From the NCBI GenBank assembly GCA_964628385.1, contig CAZVOD010000098.1:1-15900 (forward strand): a stretch of 15,900 nucleotides of DNA, in the 5' to 3' direction. This stretch comes from JANQPA01 sp964628385. GTDB taxonomy: Bacteria > Bacteroidota > Bacteroidia > Chitinophagales > Saprospiraceae. Below, piece after piece: positions 1 to 5,906 of the stretch. The translations under genes were made by a program, and so were the position numbers. How positions within the stretch are numbered: position 1 is the stretch's first letter; every line of letters begins with the position of its first letter. The notes under the pieces are model-generated. The model did not search any database. It saw nothing but the letters and a program-made list of their open reading frames with translations, and was not told the origin of the DNA.

Positions 1-126
1 TCCGGTTTTGGCGCCTCAATTAGTCGCAAAACCCACCCTAACAGGTTTCAAAAACTAAATTCAAACAGTTTCTTAGCAAAAACAGGTTATTTGTTTTAAA
101 TAAAATAAACAAATTGTGTTTTAGTA

Positions 127-157
127 TTTGAAAATTAAATTTTTTGTTTTATATTTG
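127..157 (+). promoter_or_regulatory. Bacteroidota-type promoter of the glucosaminidase gene
   Basis: TTTG at 127-130, a spacer of exactly 19 nt, then TATATTTG at 150-157. This matches the Bacteroidota primary sigma consensus (-33 TTTG, -7 TAnnTTTG). Transcription should start near 164, giving a leader of about 65 nt before the start codon at 230. It is the best promoter match in the window. Confidence 0.7.
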
Positions 158-229
158 TTCTGCAATCAGTTATTAACACAATTTGATTCAAAAGTACAAT
201 TGGCCTTTGAATTTTAAAAAAGAAATGTG

Positions 230-1048
230 ATGAGAAACAGGCAATCATTCAATTATGACCAAAACAAGAAAAGTAGCAGAAGGGGTACACCGAGTACGCC
301 GAAAGCTGGATTAAAGAACAGCAGCATGACTGATTTCACGATTGTAGTCTTAATCAAGAAGCTCTACGCGGGGATTCAGCGTTTGTTGGTGGCCTTTAAG
401 TATCAGTTTTACAAGCACACGCCTGATGGAAATCTCAAATGGTCTTTTCCCTGGTTCAAAGCTGGTTTGGTAGGTATTGTGATTTTTCTGTTTACTCAGA
501 AGGATATTCAGTTTTCTATCAACATGCAAGCTCCTGCCGAGGGGGATTTGCCTACCACTGAACGAAGTGCTGATTTGGGTGCACAAAAGATGAATGTAGC
601 TCAAACAGTAGCTTTCAGAGAACAGACCGTGCGTACTGCTGCTGCCAGTGCTGACTTTGAACGTCAGGATGTGGAAGCTTACATTGAAAGATTTCGCAAG
701 GTAGCAAAGATGGAAATGAAAAAGTTTGGTATTCCGGCCAGTATAAAGATGGCCTGGGGAATTTTGGAAAGTGGAGCTGGTAAAGCTACCGCTGCTGTTC
801 GCGATAACAATCATTTTGGTAGAATGATGAACGGGCAGCCTTTCACTACTTCCTGGGAAAACTGGAGGGCTCACAGTCTTTTGATTTCCGAAAATTACAG
901 TAACCTGCTGGACAGTGGCAGTAATTACAGAGACTGGATCAAGGAGTTGAACAGAATGAGTATTCCCGGTCAGAAAAAGCTGGGGAATCAGCTCAGTGAG
1001 ATCATTGAACAATACGGACTATCCGATCTTGATGATGCTGTATTGTAG
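230..1048 (+). CDS. Membrane-anchored glucosaminidase (GH73-like peptidoglycan hydrolase)
   Basis: Likely an N-acetylglucosaminidase that cleaves peptidoglycan glycan strands outside the inner membrane. The protein is 272 aa from ATG 230; a GTG directly before it at 227 would add one residue, and ATG is preferred. A basic, Ser/Thr-rich cytoplasmic N-terminus (residues 1-35) is followed by a stretch ending in one hydrophobic segment (about 76-90), so it looks like a type II membrane protein. A linker follows, and the catalytic domain lies at about 148-262. The segment WGILESGAGK carries the presumed catalytic Glu (about residue 180), and DNNHFGRM plus SWENWRAHS match the FlgJ/Mannosyl-glycoprotein glucosaminidase family. 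The gene stands alone with its own promoter. No LysM or other wall-binding domain is visible. The family is confident; the physiological role (division, cell separation or turnover) is not shown. Confidence 0.88.
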   Translation: MRNRQSFNYDQNKKSSRRGTPSTPKAGLKNSSMTDFTIVVLIKKLYAGIQRLLVAFKYQFYKHTPDGNLKWSFPWFKAGLVGIVIFLFTQKDIQFSINMQAPAEGDLPTTERSADLGAQKMNVAQTVAFREQTVRTAAASADFERQDVEAYIERFRKVAKMEMKKFGIPASIKMAWGILESGAGKATAAVRDNNHFGRMMNGQPFTTSWENWRAHSLLISENYSNLLDSGSNYRDWIKELNRMSIPGQKKLGNQLSEIIEQYGLSDLDDAVL

Positions 1049-1071
1049 TTTATCTGCCAATCCGCCCCAGG

Positions 1072-1205
1072 AGGTTAGAGTTTAAAGGCCTGTTACTTTC
1101 TTGGATTTTAAGACTTCGTTTATTTCTTGCGGTAAAACATTTTAAGAAAAATCCAAGCAAGCAAAGGCATACGAATATTGACCGAGTATTCCTCTCTTCT
1201 AACCT
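1072..1205. other. Nested inverted repeats, candidate structured RNA or 3' UTR
   Basis: The 379-nt gap 1049-1427 has no convincing gene. AGGTTAG at 1072-1078 is complementary to CTAACCT at 1199-1205. Inside this, CTTGGATTTT at 1100-1109 is a perfect 10-base complement of AAAATCCAAG at 1148-1157. The stretch lies between the glucosaminidase stop and the terminator at 1241-1267, so it would be transcribed as a structured 3' UTR or as a separate RNA. I could not find a strong promoter directly in front of it. Confidence 0.35.
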
Positions 1206-1240
1206 ACCTTTATTTAAGTGGTTTTCTCATGTGTATTTTA

Positions 1241-1267
1241 AAGACCGTCATTTGACGGTCTTTTTTT
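1241..1267 (+). terminator. Rho-independent terminator
   Basis: AAGACCGTC (1241-1249) and GACGGTCTT (1254-1262) form a perfect 9-bp stem with a 4-nt loop, followed by a T run to 1267. It terminates transcription from the glucosaminidase gene and from any RNA made from the gap, and insulates the protease gene downstream. Confidence 0.9.
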
Positions 1268-1427
1268 GTTTTGTTTTGGATATGTTATTGTCTGTTAAAT
1301 TATAAAAACGGCAAAATCTTTTGCAAATCAGCTTTCGTTAATATTCAAAATTTTGTAAAAGATAGCTAACTAAAACTTAAAACTTAAAACTTGGAATGGC
1401 TTAGCTGGCATTTCTCAAAATTACCCG

Positions 1428-2546
1428 ATGATGAAAAATTATATAAGTTTATTTGTAATTGCGATTTTAAGCTCTTTATTCACTTTCACACTGCTAGAAG
1501 TAAGTGAACAACAAGAGGAACCAACGGCATCAACCTCATCTACTTTTGGTCGCCTGGTAAAAAATAACAATGCAAATGTTCTGGTGAATGCTTCTCCCAG
1601 GCTGGGTTATGCTGATCTTAAAGTAGATTTTGTATTAGCCTCCAATCGGGTTAAGAATTCTGTTGTCAATATAACTTCAATTGGAGCGTATGGCCGTGTA
1701 CGAGCCAATGGATCAGGCGTGGTTTATACCGCGGATGGTTATATTATCACTAATAGCCATGTCGTTGAGAACGGTGCTGGGTTTGAAGTTAGCTTCCCAG
1801 ATAAAAAGAGATATCCGGCCCGGCTGGTAGGTTTGGACAAAACCACCGATCTGGCTTTATTGAAAGTAGGAGCTAGCAATCTAGATCCAATTACTATTGG
1901 AGATTCTGACGAAATACAAGTAGGAGAATGGGTACTGGCAGTTGGGAATCCGTTTAATTTGACTTCCACAGTAACCGCAGGTATTGTGAGTGCCAAAGGA
2001 AGAAACCTCAACATCATTGAAGACTCCTATTCTATAGAGTCTTTCATTCAGACAGATGCCGTAGTCAATCCCGGCAACAGCGGCGGTGCCCTTGTTAACA
2101 CCAAAGGCGAACTGATCGGGATTAATACCGCAATATTGAGTAAAACAGGAGCCTACCAGGGATACTCCTTCGCAATACCTGCTAATCTGGCCCGAAAAGT
2201 AGTAGATGATCTAAAAGAGTTCGGTGAGGTGAAAAGAGCTATACTGGGGGTAACAATTGGAGAAGTAGGCGATGTCCAATATCAAAGACTGGGATTGCCA
2301 TTTGTTGGTGGAGTTTTTGTCAATTCTGTAAATGTAGGAGGCAGTGCCGATAAAGCCGGGCTAAGGAGCGGAGATGTTATCATTGGGGTGAATGATAAAA
2401 AAGTGAAAAGTGTACCAGAGCTTCAGGAGATTATCGCCAGATATAGGCCTGGCCAAAGGGTGAAACTTAAATTTTATAGAAACGGCAAACCATACACCTT
2501 AGAAAACGTAATTCTTGGTGAAGTGAGACAAAATGAGTTTAAATAA
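1428..2546 (+). CDS. DegP/HtrA-family periplasmic serine protease with one PDZ domain
   Basis: Envelope quality-control protease of peptidase family S1C, which degrades or chaperones misfolded exported proteins. It has 372 aa from ATG 1428; a second ATG at 1431 is equally possible. Residues 5-23 are hydrophobic, acting as a signal peptide or membrane anchor, followed by a Ser/Thr/Asn-rich linker. The trypsin-like domain (about 65-262) has a complete triad: His111 in TNSHVV, Asp141 in TTDLALLKV and Ser218 in NPGNSGG. A single PDZ domain follows (about 268-362), so the architecture is DegS/HhoA-like rather than DegP with two PDZ domains. The upstream gap contains three tandem AAAACTT units (about 1372-1391) but no clear TAnnTTTG box. 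Symbol left blank because one genome often has several paralogues. Confidence 0.95.
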   Translation: MMKNYISLFVIAILSSLFTFTLLEVSEQQEEPTASTSSTFGRLVKNNNANVLVNASPRLGYADLKVDFVLASNRVKNSVVNITSIGAYGRVRANGSGVVYTADGYIITNSHVVENGAGFEVSFPDKKRYPARLVGLDKTTDLALLKVGASNLDPITIGDSDEIQVGEWVLAVGNPFNLTSTVTAGIVSAKGRNLNIIEDSYSIESFIQTDAVVNPGNSGGALVNTKGELIGINTAILSKTGAYQGYSFAIPANLARKVVDDLKEFGEVKRAILGVTIGEVGDVQYQRLGLPFVGGVFVNSVNVGGSADKAGLRSGDVIIGVNDKKVKSVPELQEIIARYRPGQRVKLKFYRNGKPYTLENVILGEVRQNEFK

Positions 2547-2553
2547 ATAATAA

Positions 2554-2634
2554 ATGCTTATAGTGCTTGTAGTCAATCGATTATTGTTATTATTGCTATA
2601 CGCTTTGAACGGCATCTGTAAATTATCTCACTAG
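2554..2634 (+). CDS. Possible small hydrophobic peptide (26 aa) after the protease gene
   Basis: An ATG 8 nt after the protease stop opens a 26-codon frame ending in TAG. After the start it encodes a Leu/Val-rich run (LIVLVVNRLLLLLLYALNG) and a short polar end, resembling a single membrane segment. Its position invites translation by reinitiation from the htrA mRNA. The DNA here is T-rich, which makes hydrophobic frames likely by chance. No family is recognised, so this is a weak candidate. Confidence 0.2.
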   Translation: MLIVLVVNRLLLLLLYALNGICKLSH

Positions 2635-2658
2635 AAAACCGAAAAATTAGCTTTGGAA

Positions 2659-2689
2659 TTTGTAAGTTTGGAAAAATACTATAATTTTA
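2659..2689 (+). promoter_or_regulatory. Promoter of candidate non-coding RNA upstream of ruvX
   Basis: TTTG at 2659-2662, a 19-nt spacer, then TAATTTTA at 2682-2689, one mismatch from TAnnTTTG. The predicted start is near 2696. No good reading frame opens directly downstream before the terminator at 2865-2895, which suggests an RNA product of about 200 nt. Confidence 0.45.
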
Positions 2690-2695
2690 CGAGTG

Positions 2696-2895
2696 TTCAT
2701 GATGAAAGCTTTTTTCATGAATTGAGAATAAAAATTTCTTTGTTACTGTAATTTCGGAAAGCGTTCTATTTTAATAGTAAGGGGGAACGGTTGCCAGAAG
2801 CATACACGGCCTAGGCCCTGTACCTGGCAACTTTCTTTTACTTAATTTAGAATCAAGATATACTAAGCATCTACATTAAACTGTAGATGCTTTTT
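2696..2895 (+). ncRNA. Candidate structured non-coding RNA (~200 nt), class unknown
   Basis: The 383-nt gap 2547-2929 holds a promoter-like pair, then a highly structured stretch, then a terminator. A 5' hairpin can form from TTCATGA (2696-2702) and TCATGAA (2715-2721). A long imperfect hairpin spans 2764-2852: TTCTA/TAGAA (2764-2768 with 2848-2852), TTAA/TTAA (2771-2774 with 2842-2845), ten pairs including G-U (2777-2786 with 2832-2841), and a perfect 8-bp stem GTTGCCAG/CTGGCAAC (2790-2797 with 2824-2831). The apex contains the palindrome GGCCTAGGCC (2808-2817). It is GC-rich against AT-rich surroundings. The length and the long irregular hairpin would suit a 6S-type RNA, but I cannot match a known consensus, so the class is left open. 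Confidence 0.5.
2865..2895 (+). terminator. Rho-independent terminator before ruvX
   Basis: AAGCATCTACA (2865-2875) pairs perfectly with TGTAGATGCTT (2882-2892) over 11 bp around a 6-nt loop, followed by TTT to 2895. It lies after the candidate RNA and before ruvX, so ruvX needs its own promoter in the short stretch 2896-2929, where none is obvious, or relies on readthrough. Confidence 0.85.
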
Positions 2896-2929
2896 AGTTT
2901 TACCAACAGTACGAGATAAAACCTTTCTA

Positions 2930-3343
2930 TTGGCAAGGATTATAGGAATCGATTACGGAACAAAGCGGACGGGGATAGCAGTTACAGACCCTTCCCAGAT
3001 TATTGCTTCAGGATTGGAAGCTGTATCTACCGATGAAATTATTCCGTTTATTAAAAAGTACCGTGAAGAAGAAGAGGTAGAAGCTATTGTGGTGGGAGAA
3101 CCGCGTCATCCTGATGGCAACCCCACCAAGATTACCCATTTGGTGGTCGGATTAATCCGACAGCTTAAAAAGGAGTTCCCTGAGTTGGAGATAATTGCTG
3201 TGGATGAATCTTTTTCTTCTGTAGATGCCAAAGATATTATCCTGCAAAGTGGGGCCCGGAAGAAAAAAAGAAGAGATAAAGGGCTTGTTGATAAAATTAG
3301 TGCTGTTGTTATTCTAAATAATTATCTGGAATCACAGAGGTAA
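2930..3343 (+). CDS. ruvX: RuvX/YqgF-family putative Holliday junction resolvase / pre-16S rRNA nuclease
   Basis: YqgF is an RNase H-fold nuclease, linked to processing of the 16S rRNA 5' end and to Holliday junction resolution. The 137 aa are the normal family length. The N-terminus ARIIGIDYGTKRTGIAVTD is the diagnostic first strand with Asp8. Glu93 in VDESFSS and Asp121 in GLVDKISA complete the expected acidic site. The C-terminal motif ARKKKRRDKG is also typical. The start codon is TTG at 2930: the reading frame has no ATG or GTG just upstream, and starting later would remove the catalytic Asp. It is a single gene between a terminator and a structured gap, upstream of deformylase on the same strand. 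The family assignment is firm; the unusual start is inferred. Confidence 0.93.
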   Translation: MARIIGIDYGTKRTGIAVTDPSQIIASGLEAVSTDEIIPFIKKYREEEEVEAIVVGEPRHPDGNPTKITHLVVGLIRQLKKEFPELEIIAVDESFSSVDAKDIILQSGARKKKRRDKGLVDKISAVVILNNYLESQR

Positions 3344-3371
3344 ACCCCTCAAACTGGTTTTCTAAACTCCA

Positions 3372-3490
3372 TTGTAAAGAAATCGCAAACAATATGTTTT
3401 ACGGGTAGTTATAAATACCTTAAATCACGCAGTGGGGGGCTAACTGGGTACTTGCGCATGATCAATGAGCGACCCAAGGTAGTTTTCTGA
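3372..3490 (+). other. GC-rich structured intergenic segment, candidate small RNA
   Basis: The 190-nt gap between ruvX and def contains a stretch (about 3425-3480) that is much richer in G than its surroundings. TGGGT (3445-3449) can pair with ACCCA (3472-3476), and within it CGC with GCG; AACT (3442-3445) and AGTT (3481-3484) offer an alternative outer pairing. A weak promoter-like pair lies in front: TTG at 3372-3374, 18 nt, TATGTTTT at 3393-3400. The def promoter box at 3500-3507 lies after it, so it need not be the def leader. No known RNA class is recognised. Confidence 0.25.
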
Positions 3491-3499
3491 ATTATAAAT

Positions 3500-3507
3500 T
3501 ATTTTTG
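3500..3507 (+). promoter_or_regulatory. -7 box of the def promoter
   Basis: TATTTTTG matches TAnnTTTG exactly and lies 26 nt before the def ATG, predicting a leader of about 20 nt. No TTTG is seen at the usual 19-nt spacing upstream, so the -33 element is weak. Confidence 0.5.
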
Positions 3508-3533
3508 TAAGCCAAAATTGAAGTAAATAGAAT

Positions 3534-4082
3534 ATGATTCTTCCTATATACGCATATGGTCAGCCGGTTTTGAAGAAAGTCGCTGAAGATATAGACCAGG
3601 ATTATTCTGATTTGGAGCAGCTCATTAAAGATATGTGGGAAACCATGTACAATGCAGAAGGTATTGGCCTGGCAGCTCCACAGATTGGTTTGTCCATTCG
3701 CTTATTTCTCATTGACACTACCCAATTGAAAGATTATGAGGAAGGGGTGAAAATGGCTTTTATCAATGCCCATAAAATTGAGGAAATCGGAAAAGACTGG
3801 GCCTACGAAGAAGGATGCCTCAGCATACCGGATGTCAGAGGAGATATTGAGCGCCCGGATACTGTCACCCTTGAATATATGGATGAAAATTTTGAGCGGC
3901 ATGAAAAGACTTTCACTGGCATGAACGCCCGCGTCATACAACACGAGTACGATCACATCGACGGTGTCCTCTTTACGGATAAGCTAAAACCTCTAAAAAA
4001 GCGTTTGGTAAAAAAGAAACTGGAAAACGTGAAAAAAGGCAAAGTAGATGTTGACTACAGGATGAAATTTCGCGCGAAATAG
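3534..4082 (+). CDS. def: Peptide deformylase
   Basis: Removes the formyl group from the initiator methionine of nascent proteins, using a metal ion in the cytoplasm. The 182-aa protein contains all three deformylase motifs: GIGLAAPQIG (43-52), EEGCLSIP with metal ligand Cys95 (92-99), and QHEYDHIDG with ligands His137 and His141 and catalytic Glu138. The Lys-rich C-terminus (about 149-182) is common in Bacteroidota homologues. The start ATG is fixed by the conserved beginning MILPIYAYGQPVL. It has its own -7 box and converges on the RNase H gene with only 14 nt between the stop codons. A perfect 14-bp palindrome ends at the first base of its stop codon. Confidence 0.97.
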   Translation: MILPIYAYGQPVLKKVAEDIDQDYSDLEQLIKDMWETMYNAEGIGLAAPQIGLSIRLFLIDTTQLKDYEEGVKMAFINAHKIEEIGKDWAYEEGCLSIPDVRGDIERPDTVTLEYMDENFERHEKTFTGMNARVIQHEYDHIDGVLFTDKLKPLKKRLVKKKLENVKKGKVDVDYRMKFRAK

Positions 4083-4096
4083 TTTGATTTCAGTTG

Positions 4097-4732
4097 TTAT
4101 TTCCTGCCGAAATCTGCCGGAATTTCCCCCCAGTTTTCAGTATCCCACTTAATAATTTTGTTGGGATACTCATTATTCTTTAGCCAATTTTCTGCTCGAT
4201 CTATTAAAGAGTAGAGATACTCGGTTTTAGCATTTTTGACCAGTTTGGTTCTACACTTCTTTTTCTGAACCCAACCCAGAGCGATTTTTGAATCGGTGTA
4301 AATAGGCTTTTGTGAGTTTTGGTTTTTCAAATGAGCCAGGCCATGGACGATAGCTAAAAATTCTCCTATATTATTGGTACCCAGCTGAAAGGCTTTATGA
4401 AATATTTGATCTCCGTTGGTTGTATCTACGCCCTGATACTCCATTTTACCCGGATTACCACTACAGGCAGCATCCACAGAGAGGCTATCCCATATGATCT
4501 GGTCTTTACCAGCTGATGCGGCTGTTTTTTTGGAAGTTTTACCGGTTTTTTTGACACTCACAAAATCGGCTGCCTGCCCGGTATACGCTACCTGAGCTTC
4601 CGTCAGCGTAGGGAATGATTTATAGCTGGCATTTGGAAAGCCCTGTATTTGAGCTTTACATTGATCCCAAGATTCATAAATTCCTGGCTCTACTCCTTGC
4701 CAGACTACATAAAATTTCTTTTTTTTCCCCAT
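4097..4732 (-). CDS. Ribonuclease HI with N-terminal viroplasmin-like hybrid-binding domain
   Basis: Degrades the RNA strand of RNA-DNA hybrids. From the ATG at 4732 the protein is 211 aa. Residues 4-52 (KKFYVVWQGVEPGIYESW onward) form the caulimovirus-viroplasmin-like hybrid-binding domain seen in eukaryotic RNase H1. A Lys/Thr/Ala linker follows, then the catalytic domain from about 80. The four expected acidic residues are present: Asp87 (DAACSGNPG), Glu124 (NNIGEFLA), Asp147 (YTDSKIA) and Asp207 near the C-terminal ADFGRK. The longer in-frame start at 4774 is rejected because the likely promoter (4772-4801) would put the transcript start inside it and because the extra 14 residues are not family-like. 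It diverges from the TatD gene. Confidence 0.93.
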   Translation of the reverse strand: MGKKKKFYVVWQGVEPGIYESWDQCKAQIQGFPNASYKSFPTLTEAQVAYTGQAADFVSVKKTGKTSKKTAASAGKDQIIWDSLSVDAACSGNPGKMEYQGVDTTNGDQIFHKAFQLGTNNIGEFLAIVHGLAHLKNQNSQKPIYTDSKIALGWVQKKKCRTKLVKNAKTEYLYSLIDRAENWLKNNEYPNKIIKWDTENWGEIPADFGRK

Positions 4733-4771
4733 ATTTTGTTGGTTATAGGTAAAAACTAAAAAAAAGTTCAA

Positions 4772-4801
4772 CAAATTTCATCAAAATAGCGATACACCAA
4801 A
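4772..4801 (-). promoter_or_regulatory. Promoter of the RNase H gene
   Basis: Read on the - strand: TTTG (complement of 4798-4801), an 18-nt spacer, then GAAATTTG (complement of 4772-4779), one mismatch from TAnnTTTG. The transcript would start near 4766, giving about a 34-nt leader before the ATG at 4732. This helps decide the start of the RNase H gene. Confidence 0.45.
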
Positions 4802-4821
4802 AGAAAATTAAATTTAATCTA

Positions 4822-4829
4822 TACATTTG
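4822..4829 (+). promoter_or_regulatory. -7 box of the TatD gene promoter
   Basis: TACATTTG is an exact TAnnTTTG match, 21 nt before the ATG at 4851. No clear TTTG lies 19 nt upstream. It sits about 20 bp from the divergent RNase H promoter, so the two genes share one short control region. Confidence 0.5.
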
Positions 4830-4850
4830 TAATAAATCGCACTCGATTAG

Positions 4851-5615
4851 ATGAGAATTATAGATACTCACACACATTTGTACGTTGAACAGTTTGATGG
4901 AGATCGACGTGAAGTGGTGAACAAAGCCCTTGACGAAGGAGTGGATAGAATGTACCTTCCGAATATTGACAGCAGTTCAATAAATTCCATGTTATCCCTT
5001 GAAGCATCATTTCCTGATCACTGTATTGCCATGATGGGCTTACACCCATGTTCTGTAAAAGACAATTATAAGGAAGAACTTCGCCTGGTAAAAGAATGGT
5101 TAGATAAGCGGCCTTTTGCTGCTGTGGGTGAAATAGGTATAGATTTATACTGGGATAAAACGTTTTTTGAGCAGCAGAAAGATGCTTTTCTCACTCAAAT
5201 TCAATGGGCCAAAGATTTAAACCTCCCTATTGTGATACATTCCCGGGAGGCAACAGACATTATTATAGCGCTTTTGCAAGAGGTGAATGACGATAAGCTC
5301 AGAGGGATATTTCATTGTTTTACCGGAAATGCAGCGCAGGCGCAACGCATCATCGATTTGGATTTTTATCTGGGAATTGGCGGGGTGCTGACATTTAAAA
5401 AAGCAGGCTTGGATAAAACTATGGAGCAAGTCGGGCTGGAATATGTAGTTCTGGAAACGGATTCCCCGTACCTCGCCCCATCGCCGTATCGGGGCAAGCG
5501 CAATGAAAGTGCTTATGTTAAGAGAGTGCTGGAGAAATTGGCAGACATAAAAGCGGTGTCTGTTGAAGAAGTAGCAATGCTTACAACGAGCAACGCATTG
5601 AAAATTTTTCAATAA
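4851..5615 (+). CDS. TatD-family metal-dependent deoxyribonuclease
   Basis: A TIM-barrel amidohydrolase-fold nuclease (YcfH/YjjV/TatD group), thought to act as a 3'-5' exonuclease in DNA repair and degradation. The protein has 254 aa, the normal length. Metal ligands are visible in order: His7 and His9 in DTHTHL, Glu94 in GEIGIDLYWD, His130 in VIHSRE, His155 in FHCFTG and Asp204 in ETDSPYLAPSPYRG. The last stretch is the TatD signature. The start is fixed by the N-terminal motif MRIIDTHTHL. It is monocistronic, with an exact -7 box upstream and a weak hairpin plus T run at 5642-5665. Which of the several TatD subgroups it belongs to cannot be settled from sequence motifs alone. Confidence 0.95.
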   Translation: MRIIDTHTHLYVEQFDGDRREVVNKALDEGVDRMYLPNIDSSSINSMLSLEASFPDHCIAMMGLHPCSVKDNYKEELRLVKEWLDKRPFAAVGEIGIDLYWDKTFFEQQKDAFLTQIQWAKDLNLPIVIHSREATDIIIALLQEVNDDKLRGIFHCFTGNAAQAQRIIDLDFYLGIGGVLTFKKAGLDKTMEQVGLEYVVLETDSPYLAPSPYRGKRNESAYVKRVLEKLADIKAVSVEEVAMLTTSNALKIFQ

Positions 5616-5641
5616 ATTCAACTTGAGTAAAAAATTTTGAT

Positions 5642-5665
5642 TTGTAATTTCTTTTTACAATTTTT
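5642..5665 (+). terminator. Weak AT-rich hairpin after the TatD gene
   Basis: TTGTAA (5642-5647) pairs with TTACAA (5655-5660) around a 7-nt loop, followed by TTTTT (5661-5665). The 6-bp AT-rich stem is weak, so termination here is only possible. Confidence 0.3.
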
Positions 5666-5749
5666 GTGACATTCCTCGATATTGTTAAGGAAATTTTAAA
5701 CACTCAGCCCAGGTTGAACAAAAGATAAAACGCCCTTAGAGGATGTATA

Positions 5750-5837
5750 GGAGAGGTGCTCGAGTGGCTGAAGAGGCACGCCTGGAAAGCGTGTATACCC
5801 TAACCGGGTATCGAGGGTTCGAATCCCTCTCTCTCCG
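5750..5837 (+). tRNA. tRNA-Ser (anticodon GGA)
   Basis: A complete class II cloverleaf of 88 nt. The acceptor stem GGAGAGG (5750-5756) pairs with TCTCTCC (5830-5836), with one G-U. The D stem is CTC/GAG. The anticodon stem is CACGC/GCGTG around the loop CTGGAAA, with anticodon GGA at 5784-5786 reading UCC and UCU. The long variable arm pairs TACCC/GGGTA (5796-5800 with 5806-5810). The T arm is GAGGG TTCGAAT CCCTC. The discriminator G5837 fits serine. CCA is not encoded (CTG follows) and must be added after transcription. Confidence 0.97.
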
Positions 5838-5906
5838 CTGTTTTATTTTGGAACTAACTGGATTAGTATTTTTTTACACTTAAATTGATTGTAAACCTTA
5901 TTGACT

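Noticed and set aside
350..1012. 220-codon open frame on the - strand opposite the glucosaminidase gene
   Set aside because: No family resemblance and it lies fully antisense to a well-supported gene with a promoter and catalytic motifs.
1391..1415. Possible sigma-54 promoter (TGG...TGGCA) before htrA
   Set aside because: The GG and GC doublets are not at the required 10-nt separation.
2764..2852. SRP RNA or tmRNA
   Set aside because: Lacks the conserved SRP tip (GGAAG/AGCA motifs) and lacks tRNA-like ends or a tag frame.
4733..4774. 14-residue N-terminal extension of RNase H
   Set aside because: The likely promoter lies at 4772-4801, so the transcript would start inside the extension, and the family begins at MGKKKKFYVVW.
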